Source: JAAXGX01 sp965221595
GTDB lineage: Bacteria > Acidobacteriota > Vicinamibacteria > Vicinamibacterales > UBA8438
Reading direction: 5' to 3'
Assembly (NCBI GenBank): GCA_965221595.1
Contig: OZ244900.1
Coordinates: 3,472,001 to 3,536,000 of the forward strand
DNA length: 64,000 nucleotides
Below the pieces are notes generated by a model. That model saw only the letters and a program-made list of their open reading frames with translations, was not told where the DNA came from and ran no database searches. The position numbers and the translations under genes were made by a program. Positions 46,672 to 54,712 of the stretch are shown piece by piece. Each line of letters starts with the position of its first letter. Within the stretch, counting starts at the first letter, position 1.

Positions 46672-47268
46672 TCAACCTGCAAGCTCTCGCAGTGCCCGCC
46701 GCAGCAAACCCTCGAAGCCGGACGACGCCGCGTGGCGAGCGGCATCCAGAGCGCGCTCGGCAGCTGCACGATGGTACCCGAGGTTGAGCAGCGCCGACAG
46801 CACGTCCGCGCGGCCGCCGTCGTCCGCCGCGTCCGGCTCGGCGCTGTCCACGGCAGGAACGTCCCCAGCAGCAAGCCGATCCTTGAGTTCCAAACCTATC
46901 CGCTCGGCAGTCTTGCGGCCGACCCCGGGAATCTTCGTGAGCCGGCCGATGTCGCCGTGGCGCACCGCCTGGATGAAGTCGGGCGGCTCCATCCCCGACA
47001 GCACGGTCAGCGCCAGGCGCGGGCCGACGCCGTTGACGGCGATCAGGTGCTCGAAGAGCTGCAGCTCGAGCGCCGTGGCGAAGCCGAACAACGCCAGCGT
47101 GTCCTCGCGCACGTGCGTGTGGACGCGCAGGGACACCTCCGTGCCGGGCTCCCCCAGGCCGTAGAAGGTCGAGAGCGGCACGTGCAGCTGGTAGCCGACG
47201 CCATGGACATCGACCACGACGCGGTTGGGTTGCTTGTCAGCGAGGCGGCCGCGCAGGGATCCAATCAT
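46672..47268 (-). CDS. ruvA: Holliday junction binding protein RuvA
   Basis: This 198-residue protein is the four-way-junction binding subunit that loads RuvB. Domain I begins MIGSLRGRLADKQPNRVVVD. Two helix-hairpin-helix motifs are at LIAVNGVGPRLALTVLSG and KIPGVGRKTAERIGLELKDR. A flexible acidic linker (VDSAEPDAADDGGRAD) leads to domain III, the RuvB contact (VLSALLNLGYHRAAAERAL). The start at 47268 was chosen by family alignment; it lies 8 bases after the ruvC stop. Same operon as ruvC and ruvB. Confidence 0.97.
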   Translation of the reverse strand: MIGSLRGRLADKQPNRVVVDVHGVGYQLHVPLSTFYGLGEPGTEVSLRVHTHVREDTLALFGFATALELQLFEHLIAVNGVGPRLALTVLSGMEPPDFIQAVRHGDIGRLTKIPGVGRKTAERIGLELKDRLAAGDVPAVDSAEPDAADDGGRADVLSALLNLGYHRAAAERALDAARHAASSGFEGLLRRALRELAG

Positions 47269-47276
47269 CTGGGCAC

Positions 47277-47822
47277 TTATACGCTGCCGCGCGGGACGTG
47301 TCGCCGCCAGCTCCGTGCTGCGCGCGGCGCGCCCGGGGGGGGCGTCCGCGCCGACCCGTTCGAGTGCGCATGGCACACGGCCACCGCCAGCGCGTCGGAG
47401 ACGTCCAGCGGCGCGGGAGGCTGTTCCATCCCCAGCAGCAGCGCCACCATCTGCTGCACCTGACGCTTCTCGGCGCGGCCGTAGCCCACCACGGCCTGCT
47501 TGACTTCGGCCGGCGTGTACTCGCAGACGGTGACGCCGGCCTCGGCTGCGGCCAGCATCAGCGCGCCGCGGACGTGCCCGAGCACCAGGGCCGAGCGGGC
47601 GTTGCGCGCGTAGAAGAGGTCCTCTATCGCCACGGCGTCCGGGCGGTGCCGCGTCAGCAGACCGGCCAGTCCGCGGTGCACGACCAGCAGTCTCTCGGCG
47701 AGCGGGATGCGCGGGGGGACGGTTATCGCCCCGCAGTCGACGACGTGGTGCCGGCTGCCCTCCGTCTCGATGCAGCCGTAGCCGGTGCGCCGGGAGCCGG
47801 GGTCCACGCCGAGTATTCTCAC
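47277..47822 (-). CDS. ruvC: Crossover junction endonuclease RuvC
   Basis: This 181-residue Holliday junction resolvase has the RNase H-type acidic quartet: Asp7 (LGVDPGS), Glu67 (VAIEDLF), Asp140 and Asp143 (PLDVSDALAVAVCHAH). FYARNARSALVLGHVRGAL is the conserved core helix. The C-terminal 30 residues (SARTPPPGAPRAARSWRRHV) are a basic low-complexity extension beyond the usual end. The start is GTG at 47822, overlapping the yebC stop. Completes the RuvABC set. Confidence 0.97.
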   Translation of the reverse strand: MRILGVDPGSRRTGYGCIETEGSRHHVVDCGAITVPPRIPLAERLLVVHRGLAGLLTRHRPDAVAIEDLFYARNARSALVLGHVRGALMLAAAEAGVTVCEYTPAEVKQAVVGYGRAEKRQVQQMVALLLGMEQPPAPLDVSDALAVAVCHAHSNGSARTPPPGAPRAARSWRRHVPRGSV

Positions 47823-48568
47823 GCCAGCGACGCCTCGATCTCCTTTGCGTCGATGTCGAAGTTCGACCAGACGTGCTGCACGTCGTCGTGGTCCTCCAGC
47901 ACTTCCATGAGCTTGAGGATCTGGCGCGCGGGCGCGCCCTCCAGCTTCACGTAGTTCTGCGGCAGCATCGCGAGCCGCGCGCTCAGCGGCTCGACCCCCG
48001 CTGCCCGCACGGCCGCCAGGACGGCCTCGTAGGCCTCCGGGGCGGTCACGACCTCCCAGGCGTCGTCCTCCTCGCGAAAGTCGTCGGCGCCGGCATCGAT
48101 GGCCGCAGTCATGAGCGCCTCCTCGTCGACGCCATCCTTGTCGACGAGGAGATGCCCGTGCTTCGTGAACATCCAGGCTACGCTGTTGGTGGTTCCGAGA
48201 TTGCCGCCGTGCTTGGACAGCAGGTGCCGGATCTCGCCGACCGCGCGGTTCGTGTTGTCGGTCAGCACCTCGATGAGGAGCGCGGCGCCCCCGGGGCCGT
48301 AGGCCTCGTACGTCACCTCCTCGTAGGAAACCCCGGGCTCCTCGCCCGTCCCGCGCCGGATTGCCCGCTTGATGTTGTCGGCGGGCATGTTGGCAGCCTT
48401 CGCGTCGGCAACCACCGTGCGCAGGCGCGGGTTGCTGTCCGGGTCACCGCCGCCGTCACGCGCGGCGACGGTGAGCTCCTTGATGATGCGGGTGAACACC
48501 TTGCCGCGCTTGGCGTCGGCGGCCCCCTTCTTGTGCTTGATCGAGTGCCACTTGGAATGGCCAGACAT
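47819..48568 (-). CDS. yebC: YebC/PmpR-family protein (translation or transcription factor)
   Basis: This 249-residue member of the YebC/PmpR family opens with the invariant MSGHSKWHSIKHKKGAADAK. It continues with the DNNxNR-type block LIEVLTDNTNRAVGEIRHLL and GNLGTTNSVAWMF. The family was long annotated as transcriptional regulators; members are also reported to help ribosomes through proline-rich stretches. ATG with GGAGAG 8 bases upstream. First gene of the run yebC-ruvC-ruvA-ruvB-fabH-queA, which is the usual yebC-ruv order. The 210-bp divergent gap 48569-48778 precedes it, with CATAAT on the minus strand as a possible -10. Confidence 0.97.
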   Translation of the reverse strand: MSGHSKWHSIKHKKGAADAKRGKVFTRIIKELTVAARDGGGDPDSNPRLRTVVADAKAANMPADNIKRAIRRGTGEEPGVSYEEVTYEAYGPGGAALLIEVLTDNTNRAVGEIRHLLSKHGGNLGTTNSVAWMFTKHGHLLVDKDGVDEEALMTAAIDAGADDFREEDDAWEVVTAPEAYEAVLAAVRAAGVEPLSARLAMLPQNYVKLEGAPARQILKLMEVLEDHDDVQHVWSNFDIDAKEIEASLA

Positions 48569-48778
48569 GGGAAACGCTCTCCGGCTGTGTGATCGACGAG
48601 AAATGCGAGGCCGGAATACGCGACAGCCGTCCGGGCTCGCGACGACCGGTAGTCATTATGGCAGAAGTCGGCGCGCGGGCGGGCGCGCACACCGGGGGTT
48701 CGGGGGCGGCGCCCCGTCTGACTTATCATAGAGGGTGTCGGCAGGAAGGCATCCCGGCCAAAGCCGGCAGGATGGATC

Positions 48779-49849
48779 ATGTCTCTGCTACCTGATTGGG
48801 CCCCCAACGCGCATCCTCTGGTCGTGCACTTCCCGATCGCTCTGCTGGCAGCCGGGCTGGTCGTCGATCTGCTCAGCCTGCTCATGCGGCGGCGGCCGGC
48901 GCTGAGGCACACGGCGACCTGGCTCTATTGCAGCGGCGCCGCCACGGCCGGCCTCGCCTACCTGAGTGGTGAGCGCGGCGCCGACGCGATGCTGCTGCCC
49001 GCCCAGGTTGCGCCGCTCGTGAGCGAGCACGCCGACTGGGCCTTGCGGACGACGTTGTTCTTCACCGTCTTCGCCGCCGTGCGTCTGGTCGTCTCGTACG
49101 TCGTGCCACCGCGGCCGGCGATACTCTGGACGACGTTCGTCGCGGCCGTCGGCGGCGTCTGGATGCTGAACGAGACGGCGGAGCGCGGGGGCTTGCTGGT
49201 CTATCAGCACGGGCTCGGCGTCCAGGCCATCACCACCGACGAGTCGGTCGACGACCTTCTCGCGGAAGCCGGCGCGGAGCCGACCGACCCGGGCATCATC
49301 GACCTGCAGGACGGCTCGTGGGTCTGGCGACCGGTCCAGGGCGCGCCGGCCGTTCTCGCGGAGCACTTCACCTGGCTCCAAGGCGATGCGTCGCGCGTGG
49401 CGGCCGAGATGGTGGACGACCAGGAGAAGGGCGCCGTGCTGAGCCTCGCCGCCCCGGGGGCGCCCGCGCTGTTCGTCACCGGCAGCGAGCTCGACGCCGC
49501 CCAGGCCGACGTGTACGTCAACCTGGACGGATTCGACGGCGAGCTGCAGCTCGTCCTCCACGCGCAGGACGACCGCACCTTCGACTTCTTCTCCATCACC
49601 GGCGCCACCGCGACGCTGGGCCGCATGGAAGACGGCACGCCGACGGTCTTCGAGGAGGGCTCGTTCGAGGCGTCGGGCTGGCTGTTCCTGCGCCTGTTCG
49701 GCGGCGACGGGCACTTCCGGGGCTACGTCAACGGCGAGCTGCTCACGCACGGACACGCCGACGACCTGGCGCCCGGCCGCTTCGGGCTGCGCGTGGACGG
49801 CACCGGGACCCTCCTCGTCCAGCAGATCCAGGTACAGGCGGTCGGCTGA
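48779..49849 (+). CDS. DUF2231 membrane protein fused to a LamG/concanavalin-like domain
   Basis: In this 356-residue protein the first 140 residues form a DUF2231-type four-helix membrane domain: NAHPLVVHFPIALLAAGLVV, WLYCSGAATAGLAYLSG, LFFTVFAAVRLVVSYVV and TTFVAAVGGVWMLNE. The HP..VHFP motif has histidines that may bind heme. The rest is soluble and beta-rich, with DVYVNLDGFDGELQLVLHAQ, FDFFSITGATATLGRMEDG and GRFGLRVDGTGTLLVQQI, which resembles the jelly-roll of sugar-binding LamG-like domains. Function unknown. ATG with AGGA 8 bases upstream; it stands alone, divergent from yebC. Confidence 0.85.
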   Translation: MSLLPDWAPNAHPLVVHFPIALLAAGLVVDLLSLLMRRRPALRHTATWLYCSGAATAGLAYLSGERGADAMLLPAQVAPLVSEHADWALRTTLFFTVFAAVRLVVSYVVPPRPAILWTTFVAAVGGVWMLNETAERGGLLVYQHGLGVQAITTDESVDDLLAEAGAEPTDPGIIDLQDGSWVWRPVQGAPAVLAEHFTWLQGDASRVAAEMVDDQEKGAVLSLAAPGAPALFVTGSELDAAQADVYVNLDGFDGELQLVLHAQDDRTFDFFSITGATATLGRMEDGTPTVFEEGSFEASGWLFLRLFGGDGHFRGYVNGELLTHGHADDLAPGRFGLRVDGTGTLLVQQIQVQAVG

Positions 49850-49864
49850 GGGCCGCGCCAGGCG

Positions 49865-50431
49865 TCAATCCGACGGGGCTGTGCCCGCAACCCCCGGTGT
49901 GGGCGCCTTGGTGGGCCGCGGGGCCTCGTGCTCGGGCTGGCCTGCCGGATTCCCTGCGCGATCGAGGCGCATCGCCAGCGGGATGAAGACGATGCCGTTG
50001 ACGGTCCGCTCCGGACCGGTCTGCCGGAACCCCATCCTTTCGTAGGCCGGGACGCCGTAGCGCGACGAGTTGATGGTCACCCGCTCCACGCCCGGCCGCC
50101 GGGCCCGAGCCTCCGCGAGGCCGCGCTCGAGGAGTCGCGCGGCGATGCCCCGCCGGTGAAAGTCCTTCGCCACGAACAGCAGCGCGACGTGGTTGCAGTC
50201 GCGCATCTCGATCATCCCGGCCAGGTCGCCGTCCACCTCCGCGACCAGCACGAAGTGATCGCGCTCCACCCGCTGTCGCAAGGCCTGCGGCTCGACATAG
50301 TGTCGGAACTCGGCCACACCCTGCCTGGTGTACTCGGGCGCGATGTACTCGTCGAACGAAGCCAGCACCAGCGCCGCGATTCGCTCGGCGTCGCCGGGCG
50401 TCATCATCCGGCAGGCAACTGCTTCAGGCAT
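49865..50431 (-). CDS. GNAT-family N-acetyltransferase
   Basis: This 188-residue acetyl-CoA-dependent acyltransferase of the GNAT fold has the central beta-4/alpha-3 pyrophosphate loop in FHRRGIAARLLERGLAEARA, preceded by HVALLFVAKD. The later helix YGVPAYERMGFRQTGPE is the usual C-terminal signature. The proline-rich tail of about 30 residues is non-catalytic. The substrate is not predictable. Convergent with the DUF2231 gene, 15 bases apart; the ribosome site is weak. Confidence 0.9.
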   Translation of the reverse strand: MPEAVACRMMTPGDAERIAALVLASFDEYIAPEYTRQGVAEFRHYVEPQALRQRVERDHFVLVAEVDGDLAGMIEMRDCNHVALLFVAKDFHRRGIAARLLERGLAEARARRPGVERVTINSSRYGVPAYERMGFRQTGPERTVNGIVFIPLAMRLDRAGNPAGQPEHEAPRPTKAPTPGVAGTAPSD

Positions 50432-50484
50432 GACGCTGCCGGCCGGGAATCTGCGCCCTGGAACGGAGACTCCCAGGTCCCAGG

Positions 50485-50964
50485 CTACTCCTGTGCGACA
50501 TCATGGTGCTCCCACAGGTATTCCGGAAAATAGGTGTGGAGGTGCAGGAAGATCTCGTGCACCAGGTTGATCGACCGGGCGACGCCGTAGGCGTGATGCC
50601 CCGGCTTCGCCACGACGTGAATGAGCATCGTGCCGCGCCGGCTCGAACAGCCTGGCCGCGCGCGACGTGGGTCGATGCGCCGGTGGGCCGGCAGCGTCCT
50701 GGCCGAGCGCCCCGCGACGAAACGCTCCAGTGCCCCGTACAGCGCCGAGCGCACACGCACATGCGGCAGTACGTTCGTGAACGTCAGCGTGCCCGAGGCG
50801 GGTTCATAAGTGAGGTTGAACGGCTCGCGGCCCAGCCACAGAAAACGGAAATAGTGACGGCCCGCCCGGGCCGGCCGCTCCGTATAGCCTCGAAACACAC
50901 CACGGTCGGCGTACGCCTGCAGGCGCCGGCGCACCGCCGCCAGCTCGTTGCGGACCGCTGTCAT
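50485..50964 (-). CDS. Hypothetical protein, unknown function
   Basis: I do not recognise this 159-residue protein. It starts with a basic helical stretch (TAVRNELAAVRRRLQAYADR), then has beta-type segments (FNLTYEPASGTLTFTNVLP), and ends with GHHAYGVARSINLVHEIFLH followed by HTYFPEYLWEHHD. The histidine-rich C-terminus could bind metal. It starts 19 bases after the stop of the thiamine-diphosphate enzyme gene on the same strand and is probably co-transcribed with it. No signal peptide. Confidence 0.75.
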   Translation of the reverse strand: MTAVRNELAAVRRRLQAYADRGVFRGYTERPARAGRHYFRFLWLGREPFNLTYEPASGTLTFTNVLPHVRVRSALYGALERFVAGRSARTLPAHRRIDPRRARPGCSSRRGTMLIHVVAKPGHHAYGVARSINLVHEIFLHLHTYFPEYLWEHHDVAQE

Positions 50965-50983
50965 GCCTCCGTGCGGCCGCCGG

Positions 50984-52939
50984 CTAGTGGTTGTACGACA
51001 TGACGCCCGGTTCGACCTTGCCCAGGAATCCGGGCGGATACTCGCTGCGCACCCAGAACTCCTTCTTTGCCTGCACGTTCACGATCGCCGGGCGGCTCTC
51101 GCCCGCCGCGACCTCGTAGGCGCGGTCGAGCGCCGGCCGGAAGTCCTGCGGGCGCGTGACATACTCGCCGTAGGCGCCGAGCGCCTCACCCACCTTGTCG
51201 TACCGCACATTCTCCTGAAACAGGTGAATGGGGACTCCGACCGGGCTGTTGCGCTGGCCGGTCCACGTACCCCAGGCGTTGTTGTTGTAGACGATTACCA
51301 CGACCGGCAGCCGGTACTTCGACAGGGTCTCCAGCTCCATGCCCGAGTAGCCGAACCCGCCGTCGCCCGTGATGGCGACGACCGGATGTCCCTGATGAGC
51401 GGCCTGCACGCCGACACCGTGCCGGACGGCGACCGCGGCGCCGAGCGCATAGCCGACGTCGGGCCCGATGGCGCCGTACTGATAGGCCCCGTTGACCACC
51501 TGTCCCGGCCGGAATGCGCGCAGGTAGCGGCGTGTGTAGCGCGCCACGCCGTAGCCGCCCTGGACCACGGTCGTGCGGTCCGGCGGCAGGCTGCCGTGGT
51601 AGAGGAAATCGGCGACTTCCTTGCCGATGACCGCGGGGTGCACCGCGTCGGTGTAGCTCAGTCCGGTGCGATAGTACTGCTCGTTCTCCCCCTCGAACTC
51701 GCGGCGGGCAGCGGCGACCTCGGCAACCCAGGCGTCCCGCCGCTGGTTGGGCATGGCCTCGGCCAGCGCCTCGAGCGCCACCCTCTCGTCACTGACGATC
51801 CCGACCTCGATCGGCAGGTTGCGGCCGATGTCCTCGGCCGCCGGATCGATGCGGATGTAGCGGGCATCGGGTCCGAAGGCAAACTCGCCGACGGTCGGCA
51901 TGCAGTACTGCCCGACCAGCAGCACGACGTCGGCGCTGGGAAGCGCCCCCGGGGCGGCATCCGCCGACAGCTCGTGGTCGGCGGGAAACTGTCCCTTCAT
52001 GGCGCCGGATTCGACCACGGGGATGTGGGCCTTCTCGGCCAGCCGGCGCAGCGCATCCCAGGCCTTGTGGTAGAAGACGCCGTTGCTCGAGACGATAATC
52101 GGGCGTGCCGCACCACGGAGCAGGCGGACGGCGGCGTCGACCGCCCGCGGCTCCGGATACGGCCTGGCCTCGGTGCGGTACTTCGTCTTGTCGTAGAAGT
52201 ACTCCAGCTCGCTGGCGTCAGCGAACCGCGCACCGGCCACTTCGGCAGGGAAATCCAGGTGCACCGGCTTCGGAACGCCGGTCTTGAGCTGCCGGAAAGC
52301 GTATCCGGCGTACTCCCACGTGCGCTCCGGCGTGATCAACCGCTTCCCGTACTTGCGCAGACCCTCGGTGGTGGGCTGCTGGTAGCAGTCCTGGATGCCG
52401 CGTTCCGTGTCGTCGCCGCGGATGGTCGTGTTGCTCGCCAGCACCAGCATGGGCGAGCGCGCCGCGTTGGCCGCAGCGATGCCGCAGATCATGTCGGTGA
52501 AGCCGGGGCCCTCGGTGCCGGACGTCGCGGCGATCTCGCCGGTGGTGCGACAGAACGCGTCGGCGGCGTGACACAGCGACCCCTCGTGCCGCCCCGAGTA
52601 GGTCGGAATGCCAGCCTCCGCCATGGCGTGCACCACCAGGTAGTTCCCCGGACAGCAGAACAGTGCCGCGACGCCTTCCTCCTTGCATGCCCGTGCGAAC
52701 ACCTGCGCGCCGATCATCGGAAAATCGACGGTCGCCGCGGGCACCTTCGCCGCCTCGTCGAACTCCTTCGGCACCGCAATCGGCTGGGCGTCGCCCTCCG
52801 CAGCCAGCGTGACGCGGCCGCTGCCGAGCGCCGCGGCCGTCGCCCCGGCGCCGCCGAGCACCGCCTGACGCATGAAGGTGCGCCGCGACTCCGTTGCTGC
52901 CTCGCCGGCCCGCTTCGTGCTCCGCTTGCTGGTCTTCAT
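50984..52939 (-). CDS. Tat-exported thiamine-diphosphate-dependent enzyme (acetolactate-synthase-like)
   Basis: This 651-residue three-domain ThDP enzyme has an N-terminal twin-arginine signal (ESRRTFMRQAVLGGAGATAA). The ThDP-activating glutamate is Glu119 in GRHEGSLCHAADAF. The middle domain spans about residues 260-400, and the ThDP-binding motif starts at GDG (525-527) and runs to YNNNAWG. The family covers acetolactate synthase, oxalyl-CoA decarboxylase, benzoylformate decarboxylase and others; the reaction here is not assignable. An exported member is unusual, since these enzymes and their cofactor normally stay in the cytoplasm. ATG with GGGAGGAC upstream. A hypothetical gene follows. 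Confidence 0.9.
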   Translation of the reverse strand: MKTSKRSTKRAGEAATESRRTFMRQAVLGGAGATAAALGSGRVTLAAEGDAQPIAVPKEFDEAAKVPAATVDFPMIGAQVFARACKEEGVAALFCCPGNYLVVHAMAEAGIPTYSGRHEGSLCHAADAFCRTTGEIAATSGTEGPGFTDMICGIAAANAARSPMLVLASNTTIRGDDTERGIQDCYQQPTTEGLRKYGKRLITPERTWEYAGYAFRQLKTGVPKPVHLDFPAEVAGARFADASELEYFYDKTKYRTEARPYPEPRAVDAAVRLLRGAARPIIVSSNGVFYHKAWDALRRLAEKAHIPVVESGAMKGQFPADHELSADAAPGALPSADVVLLVGQYCMPTVGEFAFGPDARYIRIDPAAEDIGRNLPIEVGIVSDERVALEALAEAMPNQRRDAWVAEVAAARREFEGENEQYYRTGLSYTDAVHPAVIGKEVADFLYHGSLPPDRTTVVQGGYGVARYTRRYLRAFRPGQVVNGAYQYGAIGPDVGYALGAAVAVRHGVGVQAAHQGHPVVAITGDGGFGYSGMELETLSKYRLPVVVIVYNNNAWGTWTGQRNSPVGVPIHLFQENVRYDKVGEALGAYGEYVTRPQDFRPALDRAYEVAAGESRPAIVNVQAKKEFWVRSEYPPGFLGKVEPGVMSYNH

Positions 52940-53063
52940 GAAGTCCTCCCGCGCGGCCCTTCGTCTGCCCGTTTTGCGTCGAGCGCATGCTGGCCCGCCA
53001 ATCGCCGCCTGACGGCTACCCCCGGCGCCCAGCCCATCCTACCAGGAGTCTACGCCGTTCCAG

Positions 53064-53110
53064 CAGCCCGTGGTGCAACCCCGCGTCGCGCGGGCGCCTG
53101 CCACGGGCTG
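53064..53110 (-). repeat. Interspersed inverted-end repeat, short copy C
   Basis: A 47-bp unit bounded by CAGCCCGTGG (53064-53073) and CCACGGGCTG (53101-53110), both perfect. The left part TGCAACCCCGCGTCGC matches the inverse of the right end of copy A, so this looks like an internally deleted copy in opposite orientation. It lies in the 189-bp gap between the ThDP gene and the RidA gene; the remainder of that gap holds nothing I can name. Confidence 0.65.
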
Positions 53111-53128
53111 CCGGGGCGCGAGCCTGCG

Positions 53129-53605
53129 TCACATCCTGACCGCAACCCCCGCCACCTCGAAGCGCGCCCCGCGCAGCAGCGGGCCCGAGCCGAGGAAGGC
53201 GCGCGCCGGTGGCTCGCCGGTGAAGTACTCGCGGTACACCCGGTTGAACACACCGTAGAGGGACACGTCCGAGCAGAAGACCTGGACGTTGACGAGATCG
53301 TCCATGGTCATGTCGGCCGCGGCCAGCACGGCCTGCACGCCGTCGAGGACGTTGCGCGCCTCCTGCTCGGCCGTCGCCGGCTGGCGGCCGGTCTGCGGAT
53401 CCATCCCGAGTCGGCCCGCGACGTAGAGCGTGTTGCCGGCCAGCACGGCGTCGCTGAACGGCGCGGCCACGGTGCGGCCGGGCAGGTTGATCACGCGCGG
53501 GGCCGTCGATCCCTGCGTGGCGCTCAGCACCCCCACCACGCTCGCTACCAGCGCCCCGACCACGACGCCGCCGATGAACACGTATCCGTTCCCGCGAGTC
53601 CTCAT
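53129..53605 (-). CDS. Membrane-anchored RidA/YjgF-family protein
   Basis: In this 158-residue protein the RidA fold covers residues 40-158: PFSDAVLAGNTLYVAGRLGMD, then QEARNVLDGVQAVLAAADMT and ARAFLGSGPLLRGARFEVAG. RidA proteins deaminate reactive enamines and imines. Here an extra N-terminal hydrophobic segment (YVFIGGVVVGALVASVVGVL) would anchor or export it, which differs from the cytoplasmic classical enzyme. The catalytic arginine of the PARxxxG region is present (PPARAFLG). ATG with AAAGGAGA upstream. It starts 12 bases after the stop of the quinone oxidoreductase gene. Confidence 0.88.
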   Translation of the reverse strand: MRTRGNGYVFIGGVVVGALVASVVGVLSATQGSTAPRVINLPGRTVAAPFSDAVLAGNTLYVAGRLGMDPQTGRQPATAEQEARNVLDGVQAVLAAADMTMDDLVNVQVFCSDVSLYGVFNRVYREYFTGEPPARAFLGSGPLLRGARFEVAGVAVRM

Positions 53606-53617
53606 GTTGCTTCTCCT

Positions 53618-54598
53618 TTACACTCCGGTCAGCAGCACGGTCGACCCTGTCGTCTTCCGCGCCTCCAGATTCCGATGCGCCCGGGCGGCGTCCTGCAGCG
53701 CGTACGTCTGGTTGACCTCTATCCGCACCGCACCGCGCCCGACCACGTCGAACAGCTCCGCGGCCGTCGCCTCCAGCTCTGCGCGCGTCGCCGTGTAGGT
53801 GGCCAGCGTGGGACGGGTGACGTAGAGGGACCCCTTCGGCGCCAGGATCGCCGGCGGGAAGGGATCGACCGCGCCTGACGAGTTGCCGAAGCTCACCAGC
53901 AACCCGCGCGGCTGGAGGCAGTCGAGCGAGTCGTGGAACGTGTCCCTGCCGACGGAGTCATAGACCACCGGCACGCCCTTGCCGTCCGTCAGCTCCCGCA
54001 CGCGGTCCACGAAGCTCTCCTCCGTGTACACGACTGGGTGGTCGCAGCCGTGCGCCCGGGCAAGTTCCGCCTTGGCGCGGCTCCCGACGGTGCCGATGAC
54101 CGTCGCGCCGAGGTGCCGGGCCCACTGGCAGGCAATGAGGCCGCACCCGCCTGCGGCCGCGTGGAACAGGATGGTGTCGCCCGCCTTGACCTCGTAGGTC
54201 CGCCGCAGCAGGTACTGCACGGTGCAGCCCTTGAGCATCATGGCCGCGGCCTGTTGATCGGTGACCCCGGCGGGCAGGCGAACGAGGAAGCGCGCCGCGA
54301 TCGAGCGCCGCTCCGTGTAGCTGCCGAGATTCATGCAGTATGCCACCCGGTCGCCGACAGCGACTTCGTTTACGCCGTCGCCCACTGCCTCGACCACGCC
54401 CACCGCCTCGTTCCCGATGATGGCGGGCAGCGCGGGAACCGGATACAAGCCGGTCCGATGGTAGACGTCGATGTAGTTGAGCCCGATCGCCGTCTGCCGG
54501 ACGAGCACCTCGCCCGGGCCCGGATCGGCCACCTCGATCGGCTCCCAGCGCAGAACCTCCGGTCCGCCGGTCTCGTGAATACGCATCGCGTGTGTCAT
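53618..54598 (-). CDS. Quinone oxidoreductase (zinc-independent medium-chain dehydrogenase)
   Basis: This 326-residue NADPH:quinone oxidoreductase resembles QorA. The N-terminal GroES-like domain includes MRIHETGGPEVLRWEPIEV and GLNYIDVYHRTGLYP; the nucleotide-binding domain has AAAGGCGLIACQWARHLGAT. The zinc-binding cysteine set of alcohol dehydrogenases is absent. The later VVYDSVGRDTFHDSLDCL is characteristic of the family. ATG at 54598 with GGGAGC upstream. Divergent from glcF, with a 114-bp gap, and upstream of the RidA-like gene. Confidence 0.94.
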   Translation of the reverse strand: MTHAMRIHETGGPEVLRWEPIEVADPGPGEVLVRQTAIGLNYIDVYHRTGLYPVPALPAIIGNEAVGVVEAVGDGVNEVAVGDRVAYCMNLGSYTERRSIAARFLVRLPAGVTDQQAAAMMLKGCTVQYLLRRTYEVKAGDTILFHAAAGGCGLIACQWARHLGATVIGTVGSRAKAELARAHGCDHPVVYTEESFVDRVRELTDGKGVPVVYDSVGRDTFHDSLDCLQPRGLLVSFGNSSGAVDPFPPAILAPKGSLYVTRPTLATYTATRAELEATAAELFDVVGRGAVRIEVNQTYALQDAARAHRNLEARKTTGSTVLLTGV

Positions 54599-54712
54599 CG
54601 ATAGCTCCCAGCGCAGACTCCCTAGTCTAGCTTCAGAAGGGACTGTCCCTGCGCCCGGCGACGCTCCTGCAGCGGTGGGCGGCCGCGTTGCGCTACCATG
54701 GGGAGCGCTCCA

